Source of the DNA: JBBATK01 sp046297095
GTDB lineage: Bacteria > Bacteroidota > Ignavibacteria > Kapaibacteriales > NICIL-2
Length of the DNA stretch: 64,000 bases
Assembly (NCBI GenBank): GCA_046297095.1
Contig: JBKCNS010000001.1
Coordinates: 1-64,000, forward strand
Reading direction: 5' to 3'
Positions 51,701 to 60,305 of the stretch are shown piece by piece (the stretch's first letter is position 1; the number at the start of each line of letters is the position of its first letter). The notes beneath the pieces were generated by a model. The model made no database searches. It was not told where the DNA came from and saw only the letters and a program-made list of their open reading frames with translations. The position numbers and the translations under genes were made by a program.

Positions 51701-51807
51701 CCGATCAATAACTGACCGTCAGTCTGCGCGGTAGCAGCAGAGCTCAAGCCTACTGTTGCGGCTAAAGCTAACGCGGCTACGCGTGCTCGCCTAAAAAAAC
51801 TATGCAT
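48793..51807 (-). CDS. Tail-fibre-like surface protein with S74 chaperone domain and T9SS sorting domain
   Basis: 1004 residues from ATG at 51807, which has a strong ribosome-binding site (GGAGG). Order of parts: signal peptide (VAALALAATVGLSSAATAQ); GLTLGGFTVGG-type and NGTVWIGNGSG-type fibre repeats; four exact 20-residue units beginning TSAKIG (about 562-641); an S74 domain from about 786 (YSSEVWKENI, YYNYKPQYGGVKDIGFIAEEV); a helix (EEHAKTEAMAKDIAELKAM); and a C-terminal T9SS-type domain (IGQNVPNPFEG to the final strand). In phage spikes S74 folds the trimer and cuts itself before a Ser using a Lys five residues on; here Ser790 and Lys795 fit. The sorting domain after a self-cleaving domain is unusual. 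Shares repeat segments with the next gene upstream. Confidence 0.8.
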   Translation of the reverse strand: MHSFFRRARVAALALAATVGLSSAATAQTDGQLLIGNSTGNVMKLGTISGTANRVTVTNGSGTITLSLPQDIDNNASPVFNGLTLGGFTVGGIVHNDVNGVLSSSLIVNADIAAAAGISLSKLAALGNNFALVSNGSGVITTSSVSAAELGYVQGVTSAIQTQLDAKLVGNAAITGATKTKITYDAKGLVTAGADATTTDIAEGTNMYYTDTRARLAISSSATGLTYNSGTGDLSLSAGSVIPTTTEQTNWNDANSKKVSSWTAPLQYSAGTASITQATGSANGYLSSADWTTFNNKVATGRTINTTAPLSGGGDLSADRTLSISQATTSTDGYLSSTDWNTFNGKQSTSLANGTVWIGNGSGVATAVTLSGDVTTTNAGVTSIGAAKVTNTMLAGSIAASKLVGTDIATVGTITAGTWNGTTIAVANGGTGAVTLTGYVKGTGTAALSASSTIPGADISGNISGNAANVTGTVAVANGGTGAITANGALNALLPAQATHAGKVLQTNGTDASWVSTGTAVTMGGDLSGSADNAQIVAGAVGTTEIADASVTSAKIATGAVTSAKIGNGEVATINIAADAVTSAKIGAGEVGTTDIANGAITSAKIGTGEVATTNIAADAITSAKIGAGEVATSDIADAAVTDAKIAAVASSKLTGQVSGANGGTGVDNTGKTITLGGNLTTSGAFATTLTVTGTTNVTLPTSGTLATTGGTWTTTGNSGTTSGTNFVGTTDAQELVFKTNNVEGFRMTVDATAPRLSFTGAAPTFRLELPNSATNAIGRARANSWAVYSSEVWKENIRTIDNPLAKALALRGVYYNYKPQYGGVKDIGFIAEEVDKVIPEVVYKDDKGAVAAMDYQRLTALLVEALKEEHAKTEAMAKDIAELKAMVATLAAAVKPATSTDTPVIGAGSTTVIDIKPATIGQNVPNPFEGVTSIPYFIPKGVNVAELVISDNGSNELRRVVLGDRGVQSKITLSMSEFTSGVYQYALIVDGKIVDTKSMTLVR
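49885..50124 (-). repeat. 60-bp tandem repeat, four units, in the fibre gene
   Basis: Four consecutive 60-base units (50065-50124, 50005-50064, 49945-50004, 49885-49944) each code 20 residues beginning TSAKIG and containing GEV.T. A fifth partial unit (TDAKIAAV) follows. Confidence 0.88.
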
Positions 51808-51891
51808 AAAAACCTCCAAGAAAGAGAAATGTGAAATAAGTAAACCCTAAATTTTAATTCGATAAAATCTTAAGACCAAAAGGCTTTAATT

Positions 51892-54800
51892 TTAAAATGA
51901 ACTCATTAAACGCCATGCACCGCCAATATATAAGAATGTGAGATGCGAGCTGCCAACGGTCGTGTGGTTTGTTCCATTTGGTTTTACAGCAGTGAAAGTA
52001 GCATTGCTTGAAGCTCCGCCGCTAACAAAACGCACATACAATATCTTACCATCGCTAACACCGGTTGACGGCAAATTAATGGTGATGGCGGTATTAGCTG
52101 TGTGAGTGAACTGCAATGCTGTATATCCTGAAAGGACGTTATAAGTTGTACCAGCGTTGGAAACCGAGTATGATGTGTGAGTTAGATTCGCGTTTCCATT
52201 AGGATCGAACGAACTTGTAACGGTACCGTCATTTTGTTGTAGCTGTAATAGATCGATAACATTCGCAACCTGATCATCACCGGCTTGAACAATAATATTC
52301 GATTGGCGTGAGCCTGCATCCGAAGATTCGTTGAACACATGGATTGTTCCCGTCGGGTTTTGTGTACCAAATCCTACAAATCCCGGCGAAGTTGCGGTAC
52401 CGCGGAAGATTGAAACAACAGGCTGATTTGACGCAACTTCAAGGGCACGCGTGGGTGATGCAACACCAATTCCAAGGTTACCGCTTGCACCAATACCACC
52501 GAGGGTATTACCGTTTTCATCTTGCCACTCGAAGATCGGACCCGACTGAGTAGCTGTGTACTGAAGAACCATGTTTGTTGAGCCATTATCGCTCTCGTCG
52601 AACAAGTGTAAATCATAAGCTGGATTTAGAGTACCCACACCAATATTGCCTTCGAAAACTGCGGAGATTGCACCGTCGCTCTTCACGTGTAACAAACGCT
52701 GAGGAGCATTTGTTCCGATACCAAAGAAACCATTACCACCGATACAACCCAAAGATGAGTCTGTATTGTCACGCCACTCGAATACCGGACCTACTTGTGC
52801 ATTGCCTGCGCGTAGGCTCATGAGAGTGCTAGTTCCGCCGGATACTTTCAATATTCCGTCGGAGGTGATGCGCATACGCTCAGTTCCGTTTGCTTTCAAG
52901 ACTAACGGACGTGCATCGGCTGTTCCAAGATAGTTGACCGAAGAGTCTGTTCCGCTATTGCCACTGAGATCCCATCCGTTGATGGACGGAGCTGTTACTG
53001 TAGCAGGAACCCAGTTTGTTCCATTGAATTGCAGCAATTGATTAGCGGTAGGAGCTGTACTCGATACGTTAACACCGCGGATCTTCGCAACAGTTGCATT
53101 GCCAACAGTACCACTCAAGTCTCCTCCGACCGGAGAACCACTTACGTCAACTGTTGTCCATGTAGCGTTGGTACCATCTGTTTGCAAGAATTTCGTAGCA
53201 TTCGAAGCTTGAGAGGGCAACAAAGCATTCAAAGCTGCATTCGCAGTTGTTTGACCTGTACCGCCATTGGCGATTGCCACAGTACCTGTAACATTGGTTG
53301 CGTTACCATTTAGTGTTGCCGTGATTGTGCCTGCGCTGAAGTTGCCGCTTCCGTCACGAGCTACAATTGTGCTTGCTGTATTCGAGTTGGTAGCGGTTGT
53401 AGCTGAGTTTGCCACCTTACCTGCCGAGCTGATTGTAGCAAGCTTGGTATCGGCAATTGCAGCAGACGCGTTAATGTCTGCATCAACTATCGCGCCGTCT
53501 ACTACATCAGCACTTGTAACACCCGATGTGCTAAGAACGCCGGACGCATTCGTGTGAACCACACCAGCAGAGTTTAAGGTACTGAGTGTCATGCCTGCAA
53601 AAGTTGGGCTGGCACCGGTGTGAATATTCTGCGGAGTGGATAGTGTAATGGAGCCGGCACCATGCGTCACAGTAACCTGGTTGGTTGTACCATCAATTGT
53701 CTTGTACTCATAGCCGTTTGCAGCCGAGTTCATTCCCAACATCTGGTTCGCGCTTCCCAAGCCGGTAAGGCCTGCAAGACCAATTGTTCGATTCGCCGAA
53801 AGATCACCACCGCCCGTCAACGGACTCGTTGTGTTTATTTGTCTTGTAGTTGCGACCTTATTGTTGAACGTTGTCCAATCTAACTCGCTCAAGAAGCCCG
53901 GCTGCGTTCCATTTGCCTTCTGAGCGTTTACATAGTCGAGCATGATTGTGCCCAAGCCATCATCATTAAAGTCGTTCACATCAAATGTGGCAGCTCCCTT
54001 TGAGCCACCCGTATAATCAAATGTTATTGGATCCACAGTGGAATTCGCAGCAGCGTCCGCTATTGTTAGCATTCTAGATGTCGAAAGGTCTCCTCCGCCC
54101 TGCAAAGGTGACGTTGTATTGATTGCAGTGGATTTCAGAGCCTTAGCGTCCAATTGAACCTGTACATCGCTTGTCGTTGTTGATAAATAACCAATCTGAG
54201 TATCTGATGTCGTGGAGGTTGTCAAAACACCACCGGCATTGGTCACAACAGCTTTCGACGCTGTAAGTGCTGCCAACTTGGACACTGCGATTGCGGCTGA
54301 TGCTGAAACATCTGCGTCCACAATCGTACCATCGGCAATCTTCGAAGAATTAACAGCTCCGGTTCCAATTGTGGTAGCTCCCGAATTCGAAATAGTGACG
54401 TCACCGCTCATTGCAACGGAATTCCAACTCGTACCGTTAGCGACCAATATATTTTTGTCAGTTGCTGTCGTCGTACCAAGTGTCGCACCATTGATCTTGG
54501 CAACAGTTGTTGCACCCAGCGTACCCGTAACATCACCGGCTATAGCCAAACCTGATGCTGCACGAGTTTCCAAGGCACCGCCGTTGGAAGTTACTACTGT
54601 CGACGAAGTGCTCGAAGCAGGAAGAGTGGTACCGGTAATCGTCGTAAAGCGACCGGTAGAAGCTGTGGTAGCACCAACCGGTGAGTTATCCACTGTTCCG
54701 CCGTTGATCGTGAGATCATCGTTCACTTGAGTGTTCGTCAAACCATTGCCGATGCGAACTGCATTTACGGTTGTAGTACCGCTGTTTGTCGAAGCGATCA

Positions 54801-57800
54801 ATGCATCGCCCTGAGCTGCAGTGGTAGGCAAGGTTTGGGTTGCTGTCCATGTGTTTGCATTGCCAAGATTGATACCAAGAGGAGTTGCGGTAAGACCGTC
54901 ACCATTCATGGTGGCATCTTTTGCAACTGTTACCTTCTCGTTCAACGATGATACAGTGCGGGTCTTTAAAACACCGGTTGCAGATGTTACAAGATCATCA
55001 GAACCACCTACTGCCGGCAAAGCACTAAATGTTACCGTGCTGTTTGCAGACAAGGTTGTGAACGCCGCTGTGGACGGTGTGGTAGCACCAACTGGTGAGT
55101 TATCCACTGTTCCGCCGTTGATCGTGAGATCATCGTTCACTTGAGTGTTCGTCAAACCATTACCGATGCGAACTGCATTTACGGTTGTTGTACCGCTGTT
55201 CGTGGATGCGATCAATGCATCGCCCTGAGCCGCGGTGGTAGGCAAGGTTTGTGTTGCCGTCCATGTGTTTGCATTACCAAGGTTGATACCAAGGGGTGTT
55301 GCGGTAAGACCGTCACCATTCAGGGTGGCATCTTTTGCAACTGTTACCTTCTCGTTCAACGATGATACTGTGCGGGTCTTCACTACGCCTGCATCGGAGG
55401 TCATAAGATCTACCGAATTGCTGGAAGCCGGAAGCGCGCTGAATGTTACCGTGCTGTTTGCAGACAAAGTTGTGAACGCCGCTGTGGACGGTGTGGTTGC
55501 ACCAACAGGTGAGTTATCCACTGTTCCGCCGTTGATCGTGAGATCATCGTTCACTTGAGTGTTCGTCAAACCATTACCGATGCGAACTGCATTTACGGTT
55601 GTAGTACCGCTGTTTGTCGATGCGATCAATGCATCGCCCTGAGCTGCAGTGGTAGGCAAGGTTTGGGTTGCTGTCCATGTATTTGCATTACCAAGGTTGA
55701 TACCAAACGGTGTGGCAGGATCGCCCGTACCGGTCAGCGACGAGTTGATGTTGATAGCAGCGCGAGCGCGAGCATCGGTGAAATACAAGTTTGTACCTTC
55801 GGGAACAACAGTTGTGTTCAATGTCTGCCATGTTTTGTCACCGCGCCAGTATTGAGCGGTGGTGCCCGGTGTGATAGCCGGCTCTTTGGCATTGAAGGTG
55901 CTCCAATCTGTAGAGCTCAAGAAACCGTTCGTGGATGCATTGGCTTGCGTGATCGACGCTGTACCTGACGAATACTGCAACGGAGCGCTCCAGGTGTTTA
56001 CCTTTTTGCTGTTAGCGTCGTTCCAGTTTGTTTGCTCGGTTGTTGTGGGAATCACATATCCGGGCGTCAGGCTCAAAACACCGGTAGAAGGTGTATAGGA
56101 CAAGCCCGTAGCCGAGGTTGTTATTGCACTGCGAGCGCGTGAGTCTGTGTAATACAGGTTGCTACCTTCGGCAATGTCTGATGTGGTAGCATCGGCACCG
56201 GCGGTAACCAATCCCTTAGAATCGTAGGTGATTTTGGTTTTGGTCGCGCCAACGATCGGAGCGTTGCCACCCACTTTGCTGTCCAGCTGTGTTTGAATAT
56301 TCGATGTTACGTTGTTCAAGTAACTGAATTCTGTGTTGTCTACTACACCCGTACCGATCTTGGTAGCGTCAATACCGGCTGTAAGGCTTACATCAGAATC
56401 AACGATGGTACCATCAGCAATCTTCGCCGATGTAACAGCACCGCTGCCGATGGTTGTGGCTCCTGTATTAGAGATGGTTACGTCGCCACTGGGCGTTACC
56501 GCTGCTGCGGTGCCCGAACCATTACCAACCCAGATTGCACCGTTCGCCAACGAGGATGTTTGCTTGTTGTTGAAGGTGGTCCAGTCCGATGAGCTCAATG
56601 CACCGGTGGTAGCACCGGATGCTGTAGCCAGAGACAATTGCTGACCAACCAACGACAATCCGTTTGCTGTGCCGAGTGTTACATCGCCACTGTTTGTGCC
56701 GGAAAGATTAGAACCGGTTACCGTGCCTGTAGCAGCAACGGACGATGGTGTGATAGCACCAAGAGTCAATGTAATAGCCGGTGTGGTTGTGGGATTCGCC
56801 ACCGAACCCGAAACACCATTTGCTGTTACCACCGATACGCTTTGCACGGCACCAATTGCACCCGGCGCCCATTGAGCACCATTGTACACAAGTGCCTGCC
56901 CTACTGTGGGAGCTGATGCTGAGATAGATACACCTTGAATTCCGCTAACGCTGGGAGAAGGGTACGATCCTGAAAGATCGCCACCGGCTGATCCTGTGGG
57001 AGGAGCACCGGTGATAGAAACACTTGCTGCAGATGTAACACGGCCCTTGCTGTCTACGGTAAGAACAGGTACTTGTGTACCGGAGCCGTAGGTAGCGGGT
57101 GTTACGCCGGAGGATGCAAGTGAGGGATTAGGATAGGTTCCGGCCAAATCGCCTCCGGCACTTCCGCCCGGTGTGGGGTTACCCCATGCTACGCTTGATC
57201 CGGTGGAAATCATTGCCTGTCCTGCTGACGAACCGCTGGCAGAAACCTTTGCAGGTGTTACTGCGCCGCTGGCAAGTTTCGTGTTGTTAATAGCAGCTGT
57301 GTTTACGTTCACAGCCCATGTGCTGTTGTTTGTATTTACTGTTCCGGTAAGATCGCCGGCGAACGAAACGTTTGTGGGGATCTGGATAACATTACCACCC
57401 TTGTCTACAATACCAAGAGGTGTACCGATGGTAATTACATTTCCTTTTTGTGTTACGGTAGTTGCGCCATCACCCTTGATAACAAGGTCGCCCTGTGTGC
57501 CGTTCAACGAATTCACTACGCCCTTTGCACCGGGAGCAACGTTCGTTGCCACATCAGCGCGCATTGCGTACGGTGTGGATGCCAGTGCGGTGCGCGGAGT
57601 AAGTTCCGGGCTGTCGTTCACACTCATACCAAGGAAGTATGCTTTATCGAACGATACCGTGGAAGGAATGGTTGTAACCGAACCAATCATGACGTTGAAC
57701 ACACCGTGTGATACATACACTGTGTGGTCTTCCGAGAAAATCGGGGTGGAAGCGTTCACATCATCGTACAAACGTATGGTCACTTTGTACGTGCCGTCGC

Positions 57801-57939
57801 TCATCAACTTGCCCGATGGGTCTGCCAACACACCCTGATACGACATCGTGCGGGGTGCCTGCGCCATGAGTGAAGGTGCAGCAAACGCCATAAGCGCCAC
57901 AATCACCAAGCTCACGAGGAAGGAAATCCTATTCTTCAT
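51892..57939 (-). CDS. Giant secreted repeat protein (2015 residues), tail-fibre-like
   Basis: A signal peptide (SFLVSLVIVALMAFAAPSLMA) is followed by a conserved opening domain (PRTMSYQGVLADPSGKLMSDG to TPYAMRADVA) often found before fibre-type repeats in Bacteroidetes. Then come about 1600 residues of Gly/Thr/Ser/Asn-rich repeats of the kinds GGDLSGTYP, NWNDANSKK and SSTDWTTFN. The last 300 residues hold MGGIGASGNLGIGVASP-like and FGTQNPTGTIHVFNE units and end in a small beta domain (TINLPSTGVSDGKILYVRF..SSF). It has no S74 domain and no sorting domain, unlike its downstream neighbour. Three blocks repeat with a 414-bp period. An A/G-rich leader precedes the ATG. A cell-surface or extracellular fibre is inferred. 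Confidence 0.78.
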   Translation of the reverse strand: MKNRISFLVSLVIVALMAFAAPSLMAQAPRTMSYQGVLADPSGKLMSDGTYKVTIRLYDDVNASTPIFSEDHTVYVSHGVFNVMIGSVTTIPSTVSFDKAYFLGMSVNDSPELTPRTALASTPYAMRADVATNVAPGAKGVVNSLNGTQGDLVIKGDGATTVTQKGNVITIGTPLGIVDKGGNVIQIPTNVSFAGDLTGTVNTNNSTWAVNVNTAAINNTKLASGAVTPAKVSASGSSAGQAMISTGSSVAWGNPTPGGSAGGDLAGTYPNPSLASSGVTPATYGSGTQVPVLTVDSKGRVTSAASVSITGAPPTGSAGGDLSGSYPSPSVSGIQGVSISASAPTVGQALVYNGAQWAPGAIGAVQSVSVVTANGVSGSVANPTTTPAITLTLGAITPSSVAATGTVTGSNLSGTNSGDVTLGTANGLSLVGQQLSLATASGATTGALSSSDWTTFNNKQTSSLANGAIWVGNGSGTAAAVTPSGDVTISNTGATTIGSGAVTSAKIADGTIVDSDVSLTAGIDATKIGTGVVDNTEFSYLNNVTSNIQTQLDSKVGGNAPIVGATKTKITYDSKGLVTAGADATTSDIAEGSNLYYTDSRARSAITTSATGLSYTPSTGVLSLTPGYVIPTTTEQTNWNDANSKKVNTWSAPLQYSSGTASITQANASTNGFLSSTDWSTFNAKEPAITPGTTAQYWRGDKTWQTLNTTVVPEGTNLYFTDARARAAININSSLTGTGDPATPFGINLGNANTWTATQTLPTTAAQGDALIASTNSGTTTVNAVRIGNGLTNTQVNDDLTINGGTVDNSPVGATTPSTAAFTTLSANSTVTFSALPASSNSVDLMTSDAGVVKTRTVSSLNEKVTVAKDATLNGDGLTATPLGINLGNANTWTATQTLPTTAAQGDALIASTNSGTTTVNAVRIGNGLTNTQVNDDLTINGGTVDNSPVGATTPSTAAFTTLSANSTVTFSALPAVGGSDDLVTSATGVLKTRTVSSLNEKVTVAKDATMNGDGLTATPLGINLGNANTWTATQTLPTTAAQGDALIASTNSGTTTVNAVRIGNGLTNTQVNDDLTINGGTVDNSPVGATTASTGRFTTITGTTLPASSTSSTVVTSNGGALETRAASGLAIAGDVTGTLGATTVAKINGATLGTTTATDKNILVANGTSWNSVAMSGDVTISNSGATTIGTGAVNSSKIADGTIVDADVSASAAIAVSKLAALTASKAVVTNAGGVLTTSTTSDTQIGYLSTTTSDVQVQLDAKALKSTAINTTSPLQGGGDLSTSRMLTIADAAANSTVDPITFDYTGGSKGAATFDVNDFNDDGLGTIMLDYVNAQKANGTQPGFLSELDWTTFNNKVATTRQINTTSPLTGGGDLSANRTIGLAGLTGLGSANQMLGMNSAANGYEYKTIDGTTNQVTVTHGAGSITLSTPQNIHTGASPTFAGMTLSTLNSAGVVHTNASGVLSTSGVTSADVVDGAIVDADINASAAIADTKLATISSAGKVANSATTATNSNTASTIVARDGSGNFSAGTITATLNGNATNVTGTVAIANGGTGQTTANAALNALLPSQASNATKFLQTDGTNATWTTVDVSGSPVGGDLSGTVGNATVAKIRGVNVSSTAPTANQLLQFNGTNWVPATVTAPSINGWDLSGNSGTDSSVNYLGTADARPLVLKANGTERMRITSDGILKVSGGTSTLMSLRAGNAQVGPVFEWRDNTDSSLGCIGGNGFFGIGTNAPQRLLHVKSDGAISAVFEGNIGVGTLNPAYDLHLFDESDNGSTNMVLQYTATQSGPIFEWQDENGNTLGGIGASGNLGIGVASPTRALEVASNQPVVSIFRGTATSPGFVGFGTQNPTGTIHVFNESSDAGSRQSNIIVQAGDDQVANVIDLLQLQQNDGTVTSSFDPNGNANLTHTSYSVSNAGTTYNVLSGYTALQFTHTANTAITINLPSTGVSDGKILYVRFVSGGASSNATFTAVKPNGTNHTTVGSSHLTFLYIGGAWRLMSSF
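54675..55725 (-). repeat. 414-bp long tandem repeat, two full copies and one partial
   Basis: The same sequence begins at about 54681, 55095 and 55509 (exact spacing 414). Units code 138 residues including GLTNTQVNDDLTINGGTVD and NTWTATQTLPTTAAQGD. Copies differ at a few silent or conservative positions; the third diverges after about 55725. Confidence 0.9.
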
Positions 57940-58198
57940 AACAATACTCCGTGGTAATAAAAATTTAAATTTTCTTTTCTTCTTTTTTCTTTTCTGCTTA
58001 ATACTTCGCTTCGTTACCCTACCCGCTTTATCATGTCTACGCTTGGTGCATATCTGCAGTTAGGCCTTACGAGTAATTTTCTTTATTCTGTCACGTATTC
58101 AGCCGGTACACCTGTTTAAATAATTTCCGTACCGGGCACTTTATAATAAAACGAGAAAAGCCATCGACACGTACGCATCGGCGGCAATTCTTGAATTC
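57940..58198. other. Leader/gap upstream of the giant repeat gene
   Basis: 259 bases without a gene. Next to the ATG the minus strand has GGAG, then a palindrome (AAAATTTAAATTTT, 57960-57973) and an A/G-only tract. No exact TAnnTTTG core was found, so the promoter is unassigned. Confidence 0.5.
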
Positions 58199-58726
58199 TT
58201 AATGAAGTATCATGAGTCTCTGACTCTGTTCCGAGCAAGAAGTCTTTACTCGAAGCATGTAGGTACCGGTCACCAAGCCGTTAGAATCAAATGAGAGTGA
58301 TATCTCTCCGGAAACATATTCGTTGAATATTGTCGCAATTTTTTCACCGGATAAATCCACTAAATCGATGGTCACTTGCCCTGTACACTCAGGCGAGAAC
58401 TTCATTGACGAAATATTTGTGACGGGATGCGGCGTTACAGCCACTACTCCGGCAGAGCTTGATCCACTCTGAGTGGATGTACTTCCACCGGTGGCCGAAG
58501 ATGTGCGTGGGTCGCGCACCACACTATACCAGAAGCCGGACAGTGCAGTTGTGCGATTATCAGAGGATTTGCCAATTACCGGCTGGCCGACAGTACCGTT
58601 CACAACGATACCACCGGACTTCGAAACCGTTCCTCCGGCTCCGACTACCGATTTCATCACCTGCTGCCCAAACGCGAGCTGCGAGCAAACTGCCACAACC
58701 ACGATCAGCACGTACCAAAAACGCAT
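58199..58726 (-). CDS. Small exported protein with T9SS-type sorting domain
   Basis: 175 residues from ATG at 58726, which has a ribosome-binding site (GAGGA). A signal peptide (FWYVLIVVVAVCSQLAFG) is followed by a short Gly/Ser/Val-rich part (VVGAGGTVSKSGGIVVNGTVGQPVIG) that resembles the N-terminal segment of many small T9SS proteins, ending in SGFWYSVV. A Ser/Thr linker and the sorting domain follow (VTPHPVTNISSMKF, LVDLSGEKIATIF, GTYMLRVKT, final SQRLMILH). It is the first of three same-strand genes; the other two code fibre-like proteins. A separate promoter lies upstream. Function unknown. Confidence 0.78.
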   Translation of the reverse strand: MRFWYVLIVVVAVCSQLAFGQQVMKSVVGAGGTVSKSGGIVVNGTVGQPVIGKSSDNRTTALSGFWYSVVRDPRTSSATGGSTSTQSGSSSAGVVAVTPHPVTNISSMKFSPECTGQVTIDLVDLSGEKIATIFNEYVSGEISLSFDSNGLVTGTYMLRVKTSCSEQSQRLMILH

Positions 58727-59117
58727 ATGTTCCTCTTTATGAATTATGAACAAGGCGACTGAACATTACTTCGGCAACATAACAAATAAAAGATACTTCT
58801 ATCTTAATATGCCGATGAAACTTTGCGCTACTTGACCTTTCTCAAGGCTCGTAAAGATACAAAGTTTTCCACACTAATGACAATTTTTCTCCGTAATACT
58901 ACGGAGGTGCAAAAGATCAAGCCCTAGAGATATCGGCCGCAAACCGGAAATCTCCAACGTTCATGAATACCGATTTGCCGGCGTTCACCGTTTTTTGGCC
59001 CGATTTTATCGTTTTTTGACGTTTTTTGGCTGATTATTCTCTCAGCAACGCCTCAAACAATTCTTGCACAGGAATCGACAAAACAGGACTGCAAAATGCG
59101 TGCCGATTAATTTTTGG
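58727..59117. other. Gap upstream of the small T9SS gene
   Basis: 391 bases. It holds a promoter candidate (58852-58883), a short hairpin TCCGTA/TACGGA (58890-58905), and three copies of CGTTTTTTG (about 58988-59028). No coding region is supported. Confidence 0.6.
58852..58883 (-). promoter_or_regulatory. Candidate promoter for the small T9SS gene
   Basis: Minus strand TTG (58881-58883), 21 bases, TATCTTTA (58852-58859), one base from TAnnTTTG. About 125 bases before the ATG at 58726. Confidence 0.5.
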
Positions 59118-60305
59118 TTACCATCGCACGGTGTAGCGCAAGCCGGCGGTAAGAAGGGGAAGGATGGACTTCGAGACGGCACTTGCGCTGCCGCGAATCA
59201 CCTTGAGCAGATCTTTTTGGTAGCTGATTACCAGCATGGGGTCAGCAAACACCGAAAAGCCGTACCCTATCTCGGTGTTGACGAACACGTCCATAACTAT
59301 GGCACTAAGGGAAAAACTGGTTCTTGGGGGCCGTGCCGGATTCCTGGGTTTGAAGGTGGAGGAAGCGAACGTTACGCTCAGGCTTGGCGTTGCAAAGAAC
59401 GAAGATTCTTCGTCGATGAAAAATGAACGTCCTATACTGCCGGTAAGGTAGTTGAACTTCGTAGTACCGAAGAATCGTTCGAAGCACAATCCCGCTTCCC
59501 ATTCTTCCCCGCCCCAGTCGGCAGACAGCGAGAGCGACGCCGGAGATTGTGCCAACGCATTAACAGAATCGTTGGGATACCTGTAGATGCTCACATCTGC
59601 ACTCAGTGACCATTGGTCCGAAACATCATACGAGTAGCCGCCGCTAAATGTATTCTGCTGTAGCATTCCGCCGCTGCCCAAGCGACGCGTTCCCACATAC
59701 TCCAGATACAGGCCAATGTCGTGCGCCAGACGCAACCCAGCATCCGCGGTTACCTGATTTCCGCTTAGGTCCACACCCGCGCGTTGTTGTTGCGACGAGA
59801 AAACGCCCCGAAGCTGCGCGCTCCACGGCTGCAACGGCTGCTGAACTTCCTGCGGCGGCAACGTACTATCGGCAGTGGAGTCGATCTCTGAACCTATCAA
59901 CTCATCGGCAGTGGTATCAATTGCATTGGCATCAGCACCAACTTCAACACTATCAGTGGAGATGGTATCGCCGGGAATGGTATCCGTAGGAATGGTATCA
60001 ACAGCCCAGATGCCCGCCGAGACACCGGAACTGTATGCGTAAACGTGGCACAGTTCAGAATTCGCAAATGATGCCATTCGAACTGACAGTGAATAAACTG
60101 AAGCTCCTCGATCACTGCCGCACTTTTGATGAGCACGCAGTGGCAAAGAAGAGCCGCACAATATCAATGCAGTTACGGCAATGAAGGCCAACCGATAGGC
60201 AGACTTCACCAAAGAAGCGCAGAGCGTTGCACTCCCACGTTGCGGCACCGAAGATCGCAGAGATGTATGCCGGAGGAACGTGCTCATTGATACTCCTACG
60301 CTCAT
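59118..60305 (-). CDS. Outer-membrane beta-barrel protein
   Basis: 395 residues from ATG at 60305, which shares a base with the upstream stop (TAATG). A signal-like helix (LAFIAVTALILCGSSLPLRA) is followed by an acidic, Thr/Asp-rich segment (TIPTDTIPGDTISTD), then a run of amphipathic strands: WSAQLRGVFSSQ, GLRLAHDIGLYLEYVG, NTFSGGYSYDVSDQWSLSADV, TEIGYGFSVFADPMLVISYQ, and a final strand LLTAGLRYTVRW that ends in Trp, as is usual for barrel insertion. Ligand and role are unknown. Coupling with the lipoprotein gene upstream suggests the two act together at the outer membrane. Confidence 0.75.
   Translation of the reverse strand: MSVGVSMSTFLRHTSLRSSVPQRGSATLCASLVKSAYRLAFIAVTALILCGSSLPLRAHQKCGSDRGASVYSLSVRMASFANSELCHVYAYSSGVSAGIWAVDTIPTDTIPGDTISTDSVEVGADANAIDTTADELIGSEIDSTADSTLPPQEVQQPLQPWSAQLRGVFSSQQQRAGVDLSGNQVTADAGLRLAHDIGLYLEYVGTRRLGSGGMLQQNTFSGGYSYDVSDQWSLSADVSIYRYPNDSVNALAQSPASLSLSADWGGEEWEAGLCFERFFGTTKFNYLTGSIGRSFFIDEESSFFATPSLSVTFASSTFKPRNPARPPRTSFSLSAIVMDVFVNTEIGYGFSVFADPMLVISYQKDLLKVIRGSASAVSKSILPLLTAGLRYTVRW

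Noticed and set aside
54675..55725. Insertion sequence suggested by long DNA repeats
   Set aside because: The copies are in frame inside one gene, in direct tandem, without transposase or terminal inverted repeats.
54212..55968. Several plus-strand open frames inside the giant gene
   Set aside because: They repeat with the 414-bp period of the real gene and are its antisense shadow.
48793..57939. Prophage, because of the phage-tail-fibre-like proteins
   Set aside because: No capsid, terminase, portal, integrase or lysis genes are near, and both proteins have Sec signal peptides; one has a T9SS-type sorting domain.
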